Positions 33,828-46,500 of a stretch of 64,000 bases of DNA are shown here, one piece after another. The notes beneath the pieces were generated by a model, which saw only the letters and a list, made by a program, of their open reading frames with translations, ran no database searches and had not been told where the DNA came from. Each line of letters starts with the position of its first letter. The stretch's first letter is position 1. The stretch covers positions 35,165,049 to 35,229,048 of the forward strand of contig CM055816.1 in NCBI GenBank assembly GCA_029582265.1. The letters are read 5' to 3'. The stretch is from Zoroaster sp. YZ-2022. Lineage: Eukaryota > Echinodermata > Asteroidea > Forcipulatida > Zoroasteridae. The position numbers were made by a program, and so were the translations under genes.

Positions 33828-35375
33828 CGGCATATCACTGCTGATGCCCACATTGTGATGCTTACAAGATGCTTACAGCATGGGACCTGACAAACCATGT
33901 TGTCACTGGTACCAGACACCACAGCTACATAGTAACACTGGTATTCTAATTATTGGAGCTGCCAAATTGCTAGAAAAGAAGTTATGAAGGAAACTGAGTA
34001 TTTTTCGTGGTTTCTCGTCACCATACGTCATAGTTAGTGCTGTATGGGAGCAGCTGTTTGACAATATCAAGAGTCCAGAAAACCCATTGTTCAAAGAGTT
34101 GAAGGAGGCCTGCAGCCGATTTCACAAAAGAGTGCGTAACTTACGCCATGTCATAAATTTATGCAACATAAATGTTGCGCAGCCGCACCTTATCGTTAAA
34201 ATTGATTTCACAAACTCTATGTACACTGTAGCTGTGCAACGTCCTAAATAATGCATAACAAAATAAACATTTTTTATGCAGCCTACGACTTACACAATGT
34301 GTAAGGTTCATGAAATCATTGAAGTCATTGCGCAACTTATGCAATTCAAGTATTACATGCAAGTGGATTTACGCAATTGTATAAAGTTTTGTGAAATCGG
34401 CTGCTGGTCCTGAGGGATTAAAAAGGAGAACTTTAACACACTGACAACTAGGACCAGGCAGAACAGTTGGCTTTGGGAGAAGAGGCATCATTACATCCTC
34501 CCTCTCCAAGCAAGACCCCACAAAGCTACTGTCTGAGCTGACCATAGAGGTGGCAGAGCTCACGAGCAACCTCCTTGGTGGACCTAAAAGGAATCCACTT
34601 TAGCTGACAAGGGGCAATACATCCAGTGAGGTGGATGGCAATAACATCTACTCCATGAAAAGATTTATGTTTGGGAATGAAATCGGTATGATGCCAGACA
34701 CAAACCTACCAGTGGCAGTGTAGAACCTGGGGCCTGGGGACGTGCCCCCCACAAATTTCCAGTGCCCCCCCAGGTGCCCCCACGAAAAATCCTCATAGTG
34801 CCCCAAAAAAGAAAATAAAAAGAAAAACCCAAACCCCTGGGTCCCCACTGAAAAGCAATGCCCCCTGTGCCCCCCCCACTGAAAAAGTCATGGCTACGCC
34901 GCTGAAACCTACAGAAGATAAACAATTTTTTGGCACTCTTCTACTTATACATTGGATGACAGCCACCAGTGTTGCTGATATACCCAATAATGATCATCCG
35001 TCACTTGCCTTTCAAGAGACATTATACTAACTTACAGTTTATTTTTCCCACATTATTAAGAAGTCACATGAATTGAGAAGCTATACCCATTGTCAAAGAC
35101 CAAAATGGATATGATTTTTTGTTCTCAAATGCAAAACCATGGGAAACCAAGCAGTAGGGTATAGCTTTTTTTTAAAGTGAAATCTGAACTGCCTAATGTA
35201 CACTGATGCACATACGTGTACATATACATGTATGTACTGTAACATGAAGTTTGATAGTGTATCAAATGAAAACAAAGCAGAACACCACCGTAATGGTGGT
35301 CGTGTATGAAACTTTTATTATTCAAGTATTATTGATCCTCTGTGCTAAAAGTTATTTTTAATTTGTTTCTTGTAG
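33828..35375. mobile_element. Right-arm copies of two MITEs and flanking intron
   Basis: Mirror of 15634-17202. It contains the GCAGCCGATTTCAC MITE (34112-34404) and the hAT MITE (34710-34904) with its AAACCTAC duplications (34702-34709 and 34905-34912). No gene seen. Confidence 0.8.
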
Positions 35376-35763
35376 TTGCTGATGGTCAACAGTTGTCTGT
35401 GACTTTGAAGTCTGATGGCAGTAATGAAGGAAGCACAACAGCATTGTCATGTACCTACACCATACTTGACAGCAGCTACACATTCTCTAATCTTGAGTGG
35501 TACAAAGGAATCTCCATTACTAACCCAGAAACACATGCCATTGCAGATTTCTTTAATGCGGTAACATATCCAAATATTTACAATGGTTATAATGACGCAT
35601 CTAGCTTCATGATCTCTCGAGACAATGGCAATGCTATTGTACTTTTGACATTTTGCAGTACAGTTTAGCAGAGACCATGGGAAATACTGGTGCAGAGTTT
35701 CTGTAAAACCATCAGTAGGAGCACATGTAGATGAAGTTGATTCAACTGATCTTGTTGTCTTCA
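35376..35763 (+). CDS. Ig exon 1 (V-type), right copy, frameshifted
   Basis: Same splice sites and sequence as 15244-15633 but 388 rather than 390 bp. Two single-base losses near 35637 and 35652 throw the reading frame off before the strand-F WCRV motif, which survives in another frame (near 35690). The left copy is intact, so these are likely sequence errors in the stretch next to the gap, or an allelic null. Confidence 0.8.
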
Positions 35764-36115
35764 GTGAGTATTTAAACTAAAATTTACCATGCATCCTGTA
35801 CATGTATGCAGCATAACAATTAAAAAACTTAAGTATAGATTCTCTCAAAATGTCAAGAATGATTTTGCTATATCAAGGGCCTACCCACAGAAATGAAGGA
35901 AAATAAATTGCTGTAAAACTATGTAGGTAATGTTTATGATTAAGTCAAATGTGTACACAAACAATTTTGGACCACTATAGTTGCATGTAATATTAAAAAT
36001 GTTTTAATCACTTTATATTTTTGTAAAACTATCAATCATTTAGAAATGACGTATGCTAGCAAACTGACCTGATCAGCCTTTGTAACGTTCTTTGATTTCT
36101 ATTAGTACTACCAAC

Positions 36116-36432
36116 AATCATCACCATATCTGATTCAACTGAGTATACCCTCTACCGGTGGTACATCATATCTGGTGGAAGGAGAAATGCGTCAGTACAC
36201 ATGCCGGGTACCAGACATCAACCCAGGGGCATCAATCAATTGGACTGTGGGAGTCAGGTACAACATCTTATGACAAACCATAATGTCACTGATGCCGATG
36301 GATTTACTACAAGCACCAGTACAGCTACACTATCAGCTACATGGAGCCATCATGGAGAGATGTTACAGTGTAGAGCCATAAACAAGGATGGCCACTCTGG
36401 GATCAGTGTCAGTGTGATAATTGATGTTAAAG
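36116..36432 (+). CDS. Ig exon 2, right copy, frameshifted
   Basis: Counterpart of 14567-14896, 13 bases shorter. Small losses around GATTCAACTGAGTATACC and changes near the GGGAGTCAGGTACAAC stretch break the frame. The second half still reads DADGFTTSTSTATLSATW and EMLQCRAINKDG. Confidence 0.8.
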
Positions 36433-38603
36433 GTAATATTTGTTATTTCATTTTATCATCTTCATGATAAAATGCTTTATACACCGCAATATACACATCC
36501 TGGATGGCGCCCTCTTTGCCTCTGTTGCATTGGTGTAGTTTGCCGTGGGCTGGGTTTGCCCAGGGGCGTTTTCCCCAGGTACTTCATTATGCGGTATAGT
36601 TTGCCGGGTTCATTGGCAGGCGGCAATTTTGTTCGCGGGCCTTTTTCTGGTTGGTAAATTTTGTTTAGGTTTTCAGGGGTTGCCAGTTTGTACCAATCAG
36701 GACCGTTCTTGCCAATAGGAACTTGGAGCGGGCGTCATTATTAAATTTGGCTCACTTTGTTACAGCTTTTGAACCAGACCATTCAACCCACCTCCACCCC
36801 TTTACTCCAACCTTGTAATTTTGGTTCAAGTTTTGAGCTGTGAAGCGCATTGAGCATTGTTATTGGCCATATCAGTGCGCTGTGCCAGTTCTACATATTT
36901 ATTTACACTATAATTTTAATATTGTGGTACACTTGGGGTTGTGTTGTGGAACTTGTGGTGACTGGCTTTTCAGTAATGATTAATTATTATAATAATAGTA
37001 ATAATAGCAGCAACAGTGCATACATTACAACTCTGTACGCAAAGTAAGTCCCGACGGTTCAGTTGGGCTTGTTCTAACTGTTGGTTCAAACAGTGGAATT
37101 TTCACTTTGCATCTGACCCAATGTCAATGTCTCTCGATATGTATGTTATATTTCACTGATACGGCCATGGGTCCAGTTGAGGGGGATACATCTATGGCGT
37201 GCGGCCTGTTTTGTATGGGATAAGGTCTCACATTGCCTCATTTTGTAAGATTACTACTAATTATTATTACTGAGTACAGCCGAAATTGTGGGCATGGTTT
37301 AAGCCCGTCGGTTCAGTCGGGCCAATATTTCAACCGGTGGTTCAAGCGGTGAAATTTCCATGCATGGACGCTGTAAGCTAATTTGCAAAAGTTGCTATTG
37401 TCTAATTGAATTGTTAGCTTGATAAGCCCTGTGATTTAATAGGGGCCGCTCGTTGCCCGTGAGTTAATGTGGGCCGCTTGCCCGTGATTTTATGGGGCCG
37501 CCCGTTGCCCGTGATTCTATGGGGCCGCTCGTTGCCCGTGATTTTAAGTGGGCCGCTCGTTGCCCGTGATTTTAAGTGGGCCGCTCGTTGCCTGTGATTT
37601 TATGTTGCCTGTGATTTTGTGATGTACATGTATTGTGGAATCTGCCCGTGGTTTTGTGAGGTTATTTTGGGACAGTTGTCTGTTTTTGTGATGGGCAAGC
37701 CTGCCCTTGTTTGTTTACTTATTATTACCTAGGGGCAAACATTGCCCGGCTTTCTTGTAATTACCTTGGTTTGGGCAAATTGCCCGTTTTGGCTAATTAA
37801 TTGATATGGGCAAAAGCATGCCCGAGTTCATACAATAAAGCCAGTTTTGAGCTGTGACAAAACGTCAGTCAAGTCTCTCGTGTTTTTATTGTGTATTCAT
37901 CAGTGTATAACCAGCAGTAATACATGTATCACTTATAATTTGTTTTAATTCATTTTAAAACGGGAACATTTAAGTTAATGGGCTCATTGTTCTGATTAAT
38001 CTTTGCCAGTGCTATCTAATATTAAACATGTACATTACATGTACATGTATGGTACACATAATACTCTTTTAAATTTTTATATACACTCACGAAATTTAAA
38101 AACGCATCAACTTATATTTCTCAATAAATATGTATAACTTATATGCAGTGATAAATCAGCCATAATTGTACATAGCACTTTTTATTGTGTCAGTATGATG
38201 TGAAAATTCAGGCTCATGCTACCAGGGTCTATGTGGTGGAAAGAGCTAGACCACTGGGTGAGGTTGAAGTGAACAAACTATACTGAACATGTACATTGTA
38301 GGCTGAAACTTAAGGAGAAATTGTCTGGCTCCTGTACAAGTACAGTACATGTGTATGTACCATCAGCAGTTCATCATGGCTACATGAATGATAATGCTTA
38401 TCAGTTGCTTACAAGAAATTTAACAAAATTGGGTGCAGTGTCACTGTACAAAAAAATGTGAAAGCCCCTTACAACATAAACAAATGTACATGTGGGTATG
38501 CGAAATGTATGTATATATAATCTTATTTGCAGATCTCGAAGCACTGCTTTGTTCTGTGTAAACATTGCAAGTTTAATTTTATTTTGCTTTCCCTTTTACA
38601 AAG
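36433..38603. other. Intron with mirrored compound repeat
   Basis: Mirror of 12366-14566. It includes the 28-bp tandem repeat at 37434-37610. No gene seen. Confidence 0.7.
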
Positions 38604-38927
38604 TGCCGCCAAATTCCTTGGCTATGTTGCTCTCTGATTCATGGAACACTTTGGGGATTCAACAGATGTTGAAGAGCTTATTGAACACACATTTACATGT
38701 TTGGTAGAGGGAACCAGACCAGCAGCAACTATCAAGTGGTTTCTTAATAATGAAATGCAATCCACCATCGACCCAACCCCTGGAGGAGGTAACGGCTTGG
38801 TCAACACAACAGACAACTGGACATTCACTCCTGTGAGGCAACCACAGACAGAAGGTGAAGTGTGAAGCAAACACTACAGAGTCACAGGCTCCATACCCAT
38901 CTGTGATGGTTACACTGGATGTCACTG
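38604..38927 (+). CDS. Ig exon 3, right copy, frameshifted
   Basis: Counterpart of 12039-12365, 324 rather than 327 bp. Indels near 38640 and in CCTGTGAGGCAACC (near 38835) shift the frame. The core HTFTCLVEGTRPAATIKWF remains readable. Confidence 0.8.
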
Positions 38928-41900
38928 GTAAGTACCTTAAAAGCAGATACACAAAGAATATGTAAATGAAATATGCAGGTTTGTGATTTCTCAAGATTTT
39001 TCCAGATATCAGGATTTTTAAAAACTCTCTAGTTTTTTTTTTTGTGGGGATGTGGAGAGTCTGTAAATCCTCAAAAAATTTAACATCCAGGAGGTTCAGT
39101 GCACTTTGTTCTCTAGACTAAAGGGAGACCCAGGCCCGCTATTAATTTTTCAGGACTTTTTACTTTTGTCAAATTACATGTACACCCCTGGTAAAAGATA
39201 GCCACACTGTCTTTAACAGCAGGATAATGACCGGTTTTGGGCATGGCCAAGGGTGATAAAGGACCGAGCCATGGCAGCACTCAAAAGTGGTTATTATCCT
39301 TGGTAAAGCAAGCGTCAAACTTTATTCCAATTCGTAAAATGCCTGTATTGATGTTTACTGAACCCTTCACTGCTACAGTGTAGGTGCAACAAGATCTCAC
39401 ACATGGATCTTGTTACACCTAGCAGGGCTTGATCATTGACCACTGTTGTATGTCGTTGCATTCAACAGGGTGATAAGATAGTTACCCTAGCATGGTTAGG
39501 GTTAAACCATGTAGCTCTATGGTTAAACCTACCGAAAAATCTACTTTTACATGCACATTCGACAGGGACAGTCGCTCCGAAACGAGCCAAATTCTTAGAG
39601 ACAATTCATCACTCTGGCGATATTTTAACTAAAAAGAGAGATATAAATTTAATATCGGGTATATTTTTGGAATATCGTCAATATGGCGATATTTCGATAT
39701 TTTCAAAACCATAACCAATTCAGTCGATATTTTTTTGAATATAGTAATCGTTACGATATTATATTGATACCGCCCACCCCTATCAGGAAGCTTGACATCA
39801 CTGGGAAAGCTCGCTGCATTGTGTGCAACCAAACTGTAACATGCGGTAGCAGTGTAATAAAAACCCTCATGATTGTATATGAAGCATGAACACCTGTGTT
39901 ATTAATGTGAAATTGTGCAACTCGACATCTTAAGTAAATTGGTGTAGTTTGTTGACCATATAGATTAAATGTAAAAACACAGGATCTCTACGCAAGTGTG
40001 TACGCGTAAATAGACGCAAGTGTGTGCGCATGAATAGACGCGCATATGAATGAGTATTCGCTCTTTTCTTTGCGGGAAAACAGTTGTTCAGGCTCTGGAG
40101 CAAAGAGCTGCTAGCATCCCTGTCAGTGGACCAAATCTTTTGCCGTACATGGCCTGAGTGATAACCACATGTACATGTAACAGAACACACAGTTAACCCT
40201 GCATGCGAATGTACATGTACATTCGCATGCAGGGTCAAAATATCAATCCATCTGCAATTATATTAAACAGTTACATGCATCATGGTGCAAAGCGATGTGT
40301 GTATACAGAGTTAATAAGTGTTTCATGCAATTTAACTAGCAAGGTAATTGGCTGTTGAAGTACATCCACAGGTACATACATGTATGCACACATGCATTTG
40401 GCACTTTTCTACATGTACGCAAAACACAATAATTAATATAATTATGGAAATTTTTGTTTGTCTCTGCAATATTGCATAGCAGAACATAGTCGTTATGTAC
40501 ATGTACATATATCATACAAGTATGTACAGACCTGTAGCAAGCAGTATGACGTTCTATAGAGGAACCTTTAATATGAAGGAAACACCCTGTAACTGAAATC
40601 AGTTAATACCTTGTGAGAGTGGTACTTTAACAATCGTGCAGGGAAAAACAGACGAAGATAACACATTCTTTACTTTTCCCAAACAAATTATATTAAAAGA
40701 GCTGCTTGTAACTTGTTGAATTGAGCAGTGAACAAATGTTTTCCCCTCTTCTGATGGATCTACATACATGTACATGTATGTGTACACATGTAGTGCACTC
40801 AACAGGCTTCACACTTTGAGCATGGTGTCTGCCAGTTATTGAAGGAGGTTTGAGGTTTTGAAATTTGCCAGGATCCTTTTGTATAATTTTCTTTTGACAT
40901 TTGTTTTTAACATGCCCATTCATATACAGGTACATACTGTACGTATACATTTTAGACGTTACATTGGGCCACCAAAACAATACACACATATGGAGTTGAG
41001 CAGAAAATACACATCATGTGATTATCATAGCCTGTCAATGTGTTGTCTAAGCTTGGGCGATATCAATTTTTTATCCACAATATATCGATAAGCACATATC
41101 GCAATTTTTATGGTATCACGATTATTTCTTTTCATTCACGCATGATTGCTTTAGAGCCGGATAACCACAGGTGCATGTATACATATGTACATCCCCACAA
41201 GCATCACAATAAATCACAAATTCTTTTGCAAAGTATGTACATGTATACTTCTGGAGTAGTAATCACTTTTGTTTCTCACTTCGTTTCTCACTTCCGAAAG
41301 ATGAAGACTGTCGTAATTTCGACTTGACTCAAAATGGCGATTTATTAGTAATCGGGTGTCGTGGCCGAGCGGTCTAGCTTACCGGATTCAAGTTCTGGTG
41401 TAAGCAACAGAATGTGGGTTCGAATCACGGCCATGACACTTGTGTCCTTGAGCAAGACACTTAATCATAATTGCTTCTCTCCACCCAGGGGTTAAATGGG
41501 TACCTGTGAAGGCAGAGTTGGTTTGCTCTATATGCGCTAGAAATGGCAGCAATTGAGCTGTATACTCCCCAGGAGCTGAGATGGTTTCAGGAATGATTTA
41601 TGAGCCTTATGAGCCTTATGAGCAGGGATAATAATATAATGCGCCTTGAGCACCACTTAGTTGGTGGATACGTGCGCCATAAATCCACATTATTATTATT
41701 ATTATTAATCGCGATATATATTTTTATAATCATGATTTGTCGATATCGCGAGGTTTTCAGTATCATAATCGAATAATAAAAAAGATATCGCGATATTCGA
41801 TATTATTGTGTTATCGCCCAAGCTTAAGGTTGTCCATTGTTTGCTAGCCATCCAGGCTACTTAACCAGTTCGCGTCGGAGGCCGTGTATACACGCACATT

Positions 41901-42180
41901 TTTTTTTGGACAGCGGATCGGAGAGCGTCTAAACACGCCACAGGATTCTCGGGAATATTTGTATAGATTCCCGGTCGACGTGGCAACGAGCCATAAGCAT
42001 ACGGTGGAAGACGCGGTCTCCCCGGTCACGCTCTGGTGAGCACCATTGTTCGTGTTTGTGCGGTAAAAATAAACCCGCCACGGGGGTTCGGAAAAACTTT
42101 TTTATTCCCGGTGCGAACTGGTTAATTAGGAATTTATCTAGGTAGCCCTGGGGACCCAGCACATTATTGATTTGTTGCAG
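38928..42180. other. Intron with mirrored repeats
   Basis: Mirror of 8763-12038. It holds the ATATCG repeat (39620-39785), the 40-bp palindrome (40196-40235), the CTTGGGCGATA MITE (41052-41822) with its nested SINE, and a CCAGTTCGCG MITE (41865-42121, TTAA both sides). No gene seen. Confidence 0.75.
41356..41706 (+). mobile_element. tRNA-derived SINE (right copy)
   Basis: A box TGGCCGAGCGG at 41362-41372 and B box GGTTCGAATC at 41417-41426, spaced as in a pol III promoter. Then comes a body with TTGTGTCCTTGAGCAAGACA and the 3' tail GCGCCTTGAGCACCACTTAG...(ATT)n. Not a functional tRNA gene: the acceptor stem is not closed and the sequence continues into the repeat body. Confidence 0.9.
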
Positions 42181-42510
42181 TCTTCCCAACAACCATCACC
42201 TTTTCTGATTCAACTGGAGTATACCCCTCTACCGGCGGTACATCATATCTGGTAGAAGGAGAAGGTCATCAGTACACATGCAGGGTACCAGACATAAACC
42301 CAGGGGCGTCAATCAATTGGACTGTGGGGAGTCAGGTATTAACATCTTATGACAACCATAATGTCACTATTGCCGATGGATTTACTACAAGCACCAGTAC
42401 AGCTACACTATCAGCTACATGGAGCCATCATGGAGAGATGTTACAGTGTCAAGCATCAAACAAGGACGGCCACTCTGGGATCAGCGTCAGTGTGATGCTT
42501 GATATTAAAG
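42181..42510 (+). CDS. Ig exon 4, right copy
   Basis: Intact 330-bp phase 1-1 exon with acceptor TTGCAG and donor GTAAAA. It shows the same HQYTCRVPDINPG, SINWTVGSQV and EMLQCQASNKDG Ig core as the left copy. It is the only exon among the six that is intact in both arms. Confidence 0.9.
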
Positions 42511-42600
42511 GTAAAAAACTTCATTTTTTCATAAAGAACCCGTAACATGGCAGTAGTCTGGAGGCCATGTCAGGGAAAATAATGTATCCTTCGGTGTAAA

Positions 42601-42728
42601 GGAATAACAGTTTGTCGCGTGGTCTTTACCGCAGGTTAATGACCAGTTTTGGGCGTGGTCATGCCCGTGACCACGCCCAAAACCGGTCGTTAACCTGCAG
42701 TAAAGACCAAGCGTCAAGCTGTTATTCC
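42601..42728. repeat. 128-bp palindrome, right copy
   Basis: Mirror of 8215-8342, foldback with GGAATAACAG at both ends. Confidence 0.8.
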
Positions 42729-43265
42729 CATTCAAAACTTTTTGAAAAATTAAATCTTTGTTGAATAAAGTCAAATAAAAATACACAAAATACTTCCAAA
42801 ATACATGAGTCGTGCGTGTGATGCCAATTTTGTTAAGCCAGTCTGTACCATCATTTAATACACCCCCACGTGATTACTTGTTGTCTAATCAGATTGTCTA
42901 AACTGTCTTGTGCATTTATGAATGGAGTGTAATGCCATGAAAGATGTGTTACATACCACAACATTTATACATACATGTAATTTTGTAACATACGTTGTAC
43001 AAAATGTTATTTCAATATTTTGGATATGTAGCATCCCAAAGTGTCATACATGTACATCTTTAAGGTAACTTTTTTATTATAAGAATTTAGGGTATTCTCC
43101 ATTTTCCCTTAATTGATTGACACCTGTACATACTATACTGTGTACAGTATGTTGATAACGTAGTGAATTTCTGTAAATTAAATGTGAACACGTTGTTTGG
43201 GGTACAACATACGTCAAATGTACATGTACATGTAGTTGATTTATTTTATTTTATTTTTTCTTTAG

Positions 43266-43597
43266 TGCCACCAAAAGCATCGTCATTGTCACTGACCGAT
43301 ACCAGCGGTGACCTAGTCCCAGGATCTTTAGTGCCTGTAAACCAGGGTACAGAACACACCTTCACATGTAAGGTACAGGTACCAGACCAGCTGCAAACAT
43401 CGAGTGGTTTCTTGATGGTGTATCAAATTTTAACCATCAACTCAACCTCCGGTGAGATTGATAATCTGGTTACCACTACAGGGGACTGGACATTACACCC
43501 ACAAGGGATTATCACAGAAAGGAGTTGAAATGTGAAGCAAGCACTTCAGAGTCAAAGGCTCCATTCCCATCAGTCAATATCACCCTGGATGTCAATG
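43266..43597 (+). CDS. Ig exon 5, right copy, frameshifted
   Basis: Counterpart of 7345-7677, one base shorter. The frame is lost after HTFTCKVQ (a G missing near 43380) and again in the GGACATTACACCC stretch (a T missing near 43495). The left copy is intact. Confidence 0.82.
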
Positions 43598-46500
43598 GTG
43601 TGTACATATGTTATTCTCGTCATCGTCATTGTCAGCATCATGATACAATAAAGCGTGTGTTTGTGAATTAATTTGCATGAAACGGCAACCAGAACCATCA
43701 ATGTGCATCCTTCTGTTTTAAAGAATTGAGCCATAGCTAGCATAGCAATATTTTTTGAAATTTATTTCACTAATTTATTTTGATTATTTGAATCACTTAA
43801 AAACATGTTTTTTTCATGCTCAAGCTGGTGTTTTGTTTTTGTTTGGGTCATCAAATTGTGGAGTTTAAAATTAGACTTTAAAAAAAATAGACATTATTTA
43901 TAACAACATAATAGACATAAAGGTGAATCGCCCATGTATTTTGCTATTTTAACAGCAATTTTTACTATTTTAACAGAAATGTTATTTTTCATCTGAACAT
44001 TGTTATTTCAATTGATTTTAATTTTGCCCTACACCGACGTGTGTACAGCACTGTACACTCGGTGCTTTCCGAGTGTCTGTTGGAAAAAACTTCACAGGCG
44101 ACTCGGGCGGGATTCGGACAAACGTTATTTCACTTGAGGAAGTGAATACAAATTGCTTTTAAATGACACATTTCTCAAAATAATTGTGAATTTACAGTGG
44201 GTTTACGGTATGTGCCATAAATCAATTTGTGCACTTACTGTTTAACCAAACCTTCTGACACCTATTTTGTGAAATATCTCATTTCAAAGTATCTGTTTTC
44301 TAAAAGGAATTTCTCAATGTTCCAATAAAAATGAAAAAAACTAACATTTTCTTCGGAAAATGCTGGTAAAACATAGGCAATGCATCTTTAATCAAACAAG
44401 TGAATTTATAATGTTACAACATGCATTAATTACTGTATTTCAACTTTCATTCATGCAATGTTGGATTTGTTGTGTCGCATTTAAAATCTCAATTTTTTTT
44501 TACACACATGCACAGTATGGCAATCAAATCAAAATTGAATTGTCCAGGTGAAATCATCATATCATACATGTAAATGCTGTGTGCAACCTTTGTAATCTTA
44601 TCCTTTGAATTTTACACATGTACATGTAATTTTAAATAAGTTTTTAATTATTTCTCCTGGGCAAACATATGTATTCAGGGGTTGAAATTAAGTTGAGTTT
44701 GATGGTAGCCCACAGGACTAGTAATGTCAACATTTTACTAGTCATTTTTTAGTAGTCCTGAAAAAAGGTGAATATAAATACAAGAAAAAGAAATGAACCA
44801 TGATCTGGTGAGAATCATGTTCTTGCTGAGATCATGCTGAATGTTTTTTTGCATACTTTTATTTCACTATCCCATCGGATTACCCAAATCCCAGCAGCAA
44901 GTAGTCCCGCTGCTAAAACCACAAGCCTCGGTCTAGCAGACTAGTGGTAATTTTGACTCCTGTGTATTAGAGATCATCTGTGATTTTCCTCAGAGGAAAG
45001 ATCATATGAGAAATTTCACTTAACAATTTGACAAAGCAGCTGGTGGCCATAAAACATTTAAATTTACGAACATGAACATTCAGTCAAAATACTATGAAAA
45101 GTTATATGGAGGAAATTAAGTGGAGGGGAAAGGTTTTGTTTCTTTTGTTATTGTTTTCAAATCTTTGAGTGATTGTGCACCATTATGTGACTTGTTGAAA
45201 TATTATGCCCCATCCTGCAAGTTACATTCCAGTGCAAAATTTTTGCTGGCTGAACAAAAGTCTAAACATTCTTGGGGTGACAGATCTTTTGAAGTTGTGG
45301 CTCCATGCCTTTGGAATGATTTACCTCTGTACATTCGTGAATCTCAATCTGTTGACTCCGTCAAGAAGAACTTAAAAACTCATCTTATGTATACTGTGTA
45401 TTTGCCTATAAGGACTACTGACATTGTATTTTTTATCTTTTGTTTAGTATTATATTGCATTTGGTATTGTATTGTTATGCTATTGTATGACTTCTTGTTT
45501 ACTGTAAAGCGCCTTGAGCACTTCTTGGTGGATATGCGCACGTTATATATCTTCTGTATTATTATTATTATTATTATTATACGTTGGACAAATTCTTGAA
45601 ACAAAATGGCAAACACATGTATGCATGACAACCATTTGTGAAGCTTATTCATGTTACATGTACATGTACATTGTACACATGTACATGTACATGTACAGTA
45701 CATTTTAGCAAACTTGTATCATCTGATTGTTTGTCTAAACTGTTTGGTTTATTTTATTTTTTTTTTGTGGTCAAAATCGGCAAAGGGAATAAATGGTTTT
45801 TAATTAATGATTACTTAATGAAATTGTATTATACTTTTACATTGTAACTTGTATTTTGCAGGCAATTACATTATGTATTTTCATGTATATTATGCATGTT
45901 ATTTCATGTACCCTGTATGGTCCATGGCTCTCCCTTCCTCCGTGGCTCAATGTAGTTTTGACATGTTTCTTTGTGTGTCCAATGCATGTACAGTGTAGAT
46001 TGAATTGTGTACATTCGTGTATATATATCATCATGTGTATAGGTTATACACTGCACTTAAAGCTCCGTGTTTTAAATTCCGATATTAAAGGGACAGTATC
46101 GTCACAATCAATAGCGCATGGAATCGAAATGCTAGTTTTAGATTACTGCCATAATACTTCACATGATAAGGTCACATTACCTTTGCTGCTGCATAAATGA
46201 GTCGGTAATTTTCAGTCACTGTGCTAATCTTAAACTAGGACAGCGATTCCATGCCCTGTTGAAAGTCTGCCCTGATCGTGACGATACTGCCTCTTTAACT
46301 GTATTGTGCATCTTTATTTCGGACATCTCTGTCATGGGTCTACAAATGTTAATGTATTAATCTTACATACTTGTACTTGATGGTTTTAACCTACATGTAC
46401 ATGTATAACAAATTTTTTTTCAGAGGTGCTGCAATTTAAAAAAAAAATTAAACAATTTCCAAAATTAAAATTCAGGAAAAAGTACATGTACCTCTTTAGA

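Noticed and set aside
41356..41440. tRNA gene (class II, Leu/Ser-like) at 41356, also at 55653 and on the - strand near 9592
   Set aside because: A and B boxes are clear, but the acceptor stem does not close and the sequence runs on into a shared repeat body with an (ATT)n tail. These are SINEs.
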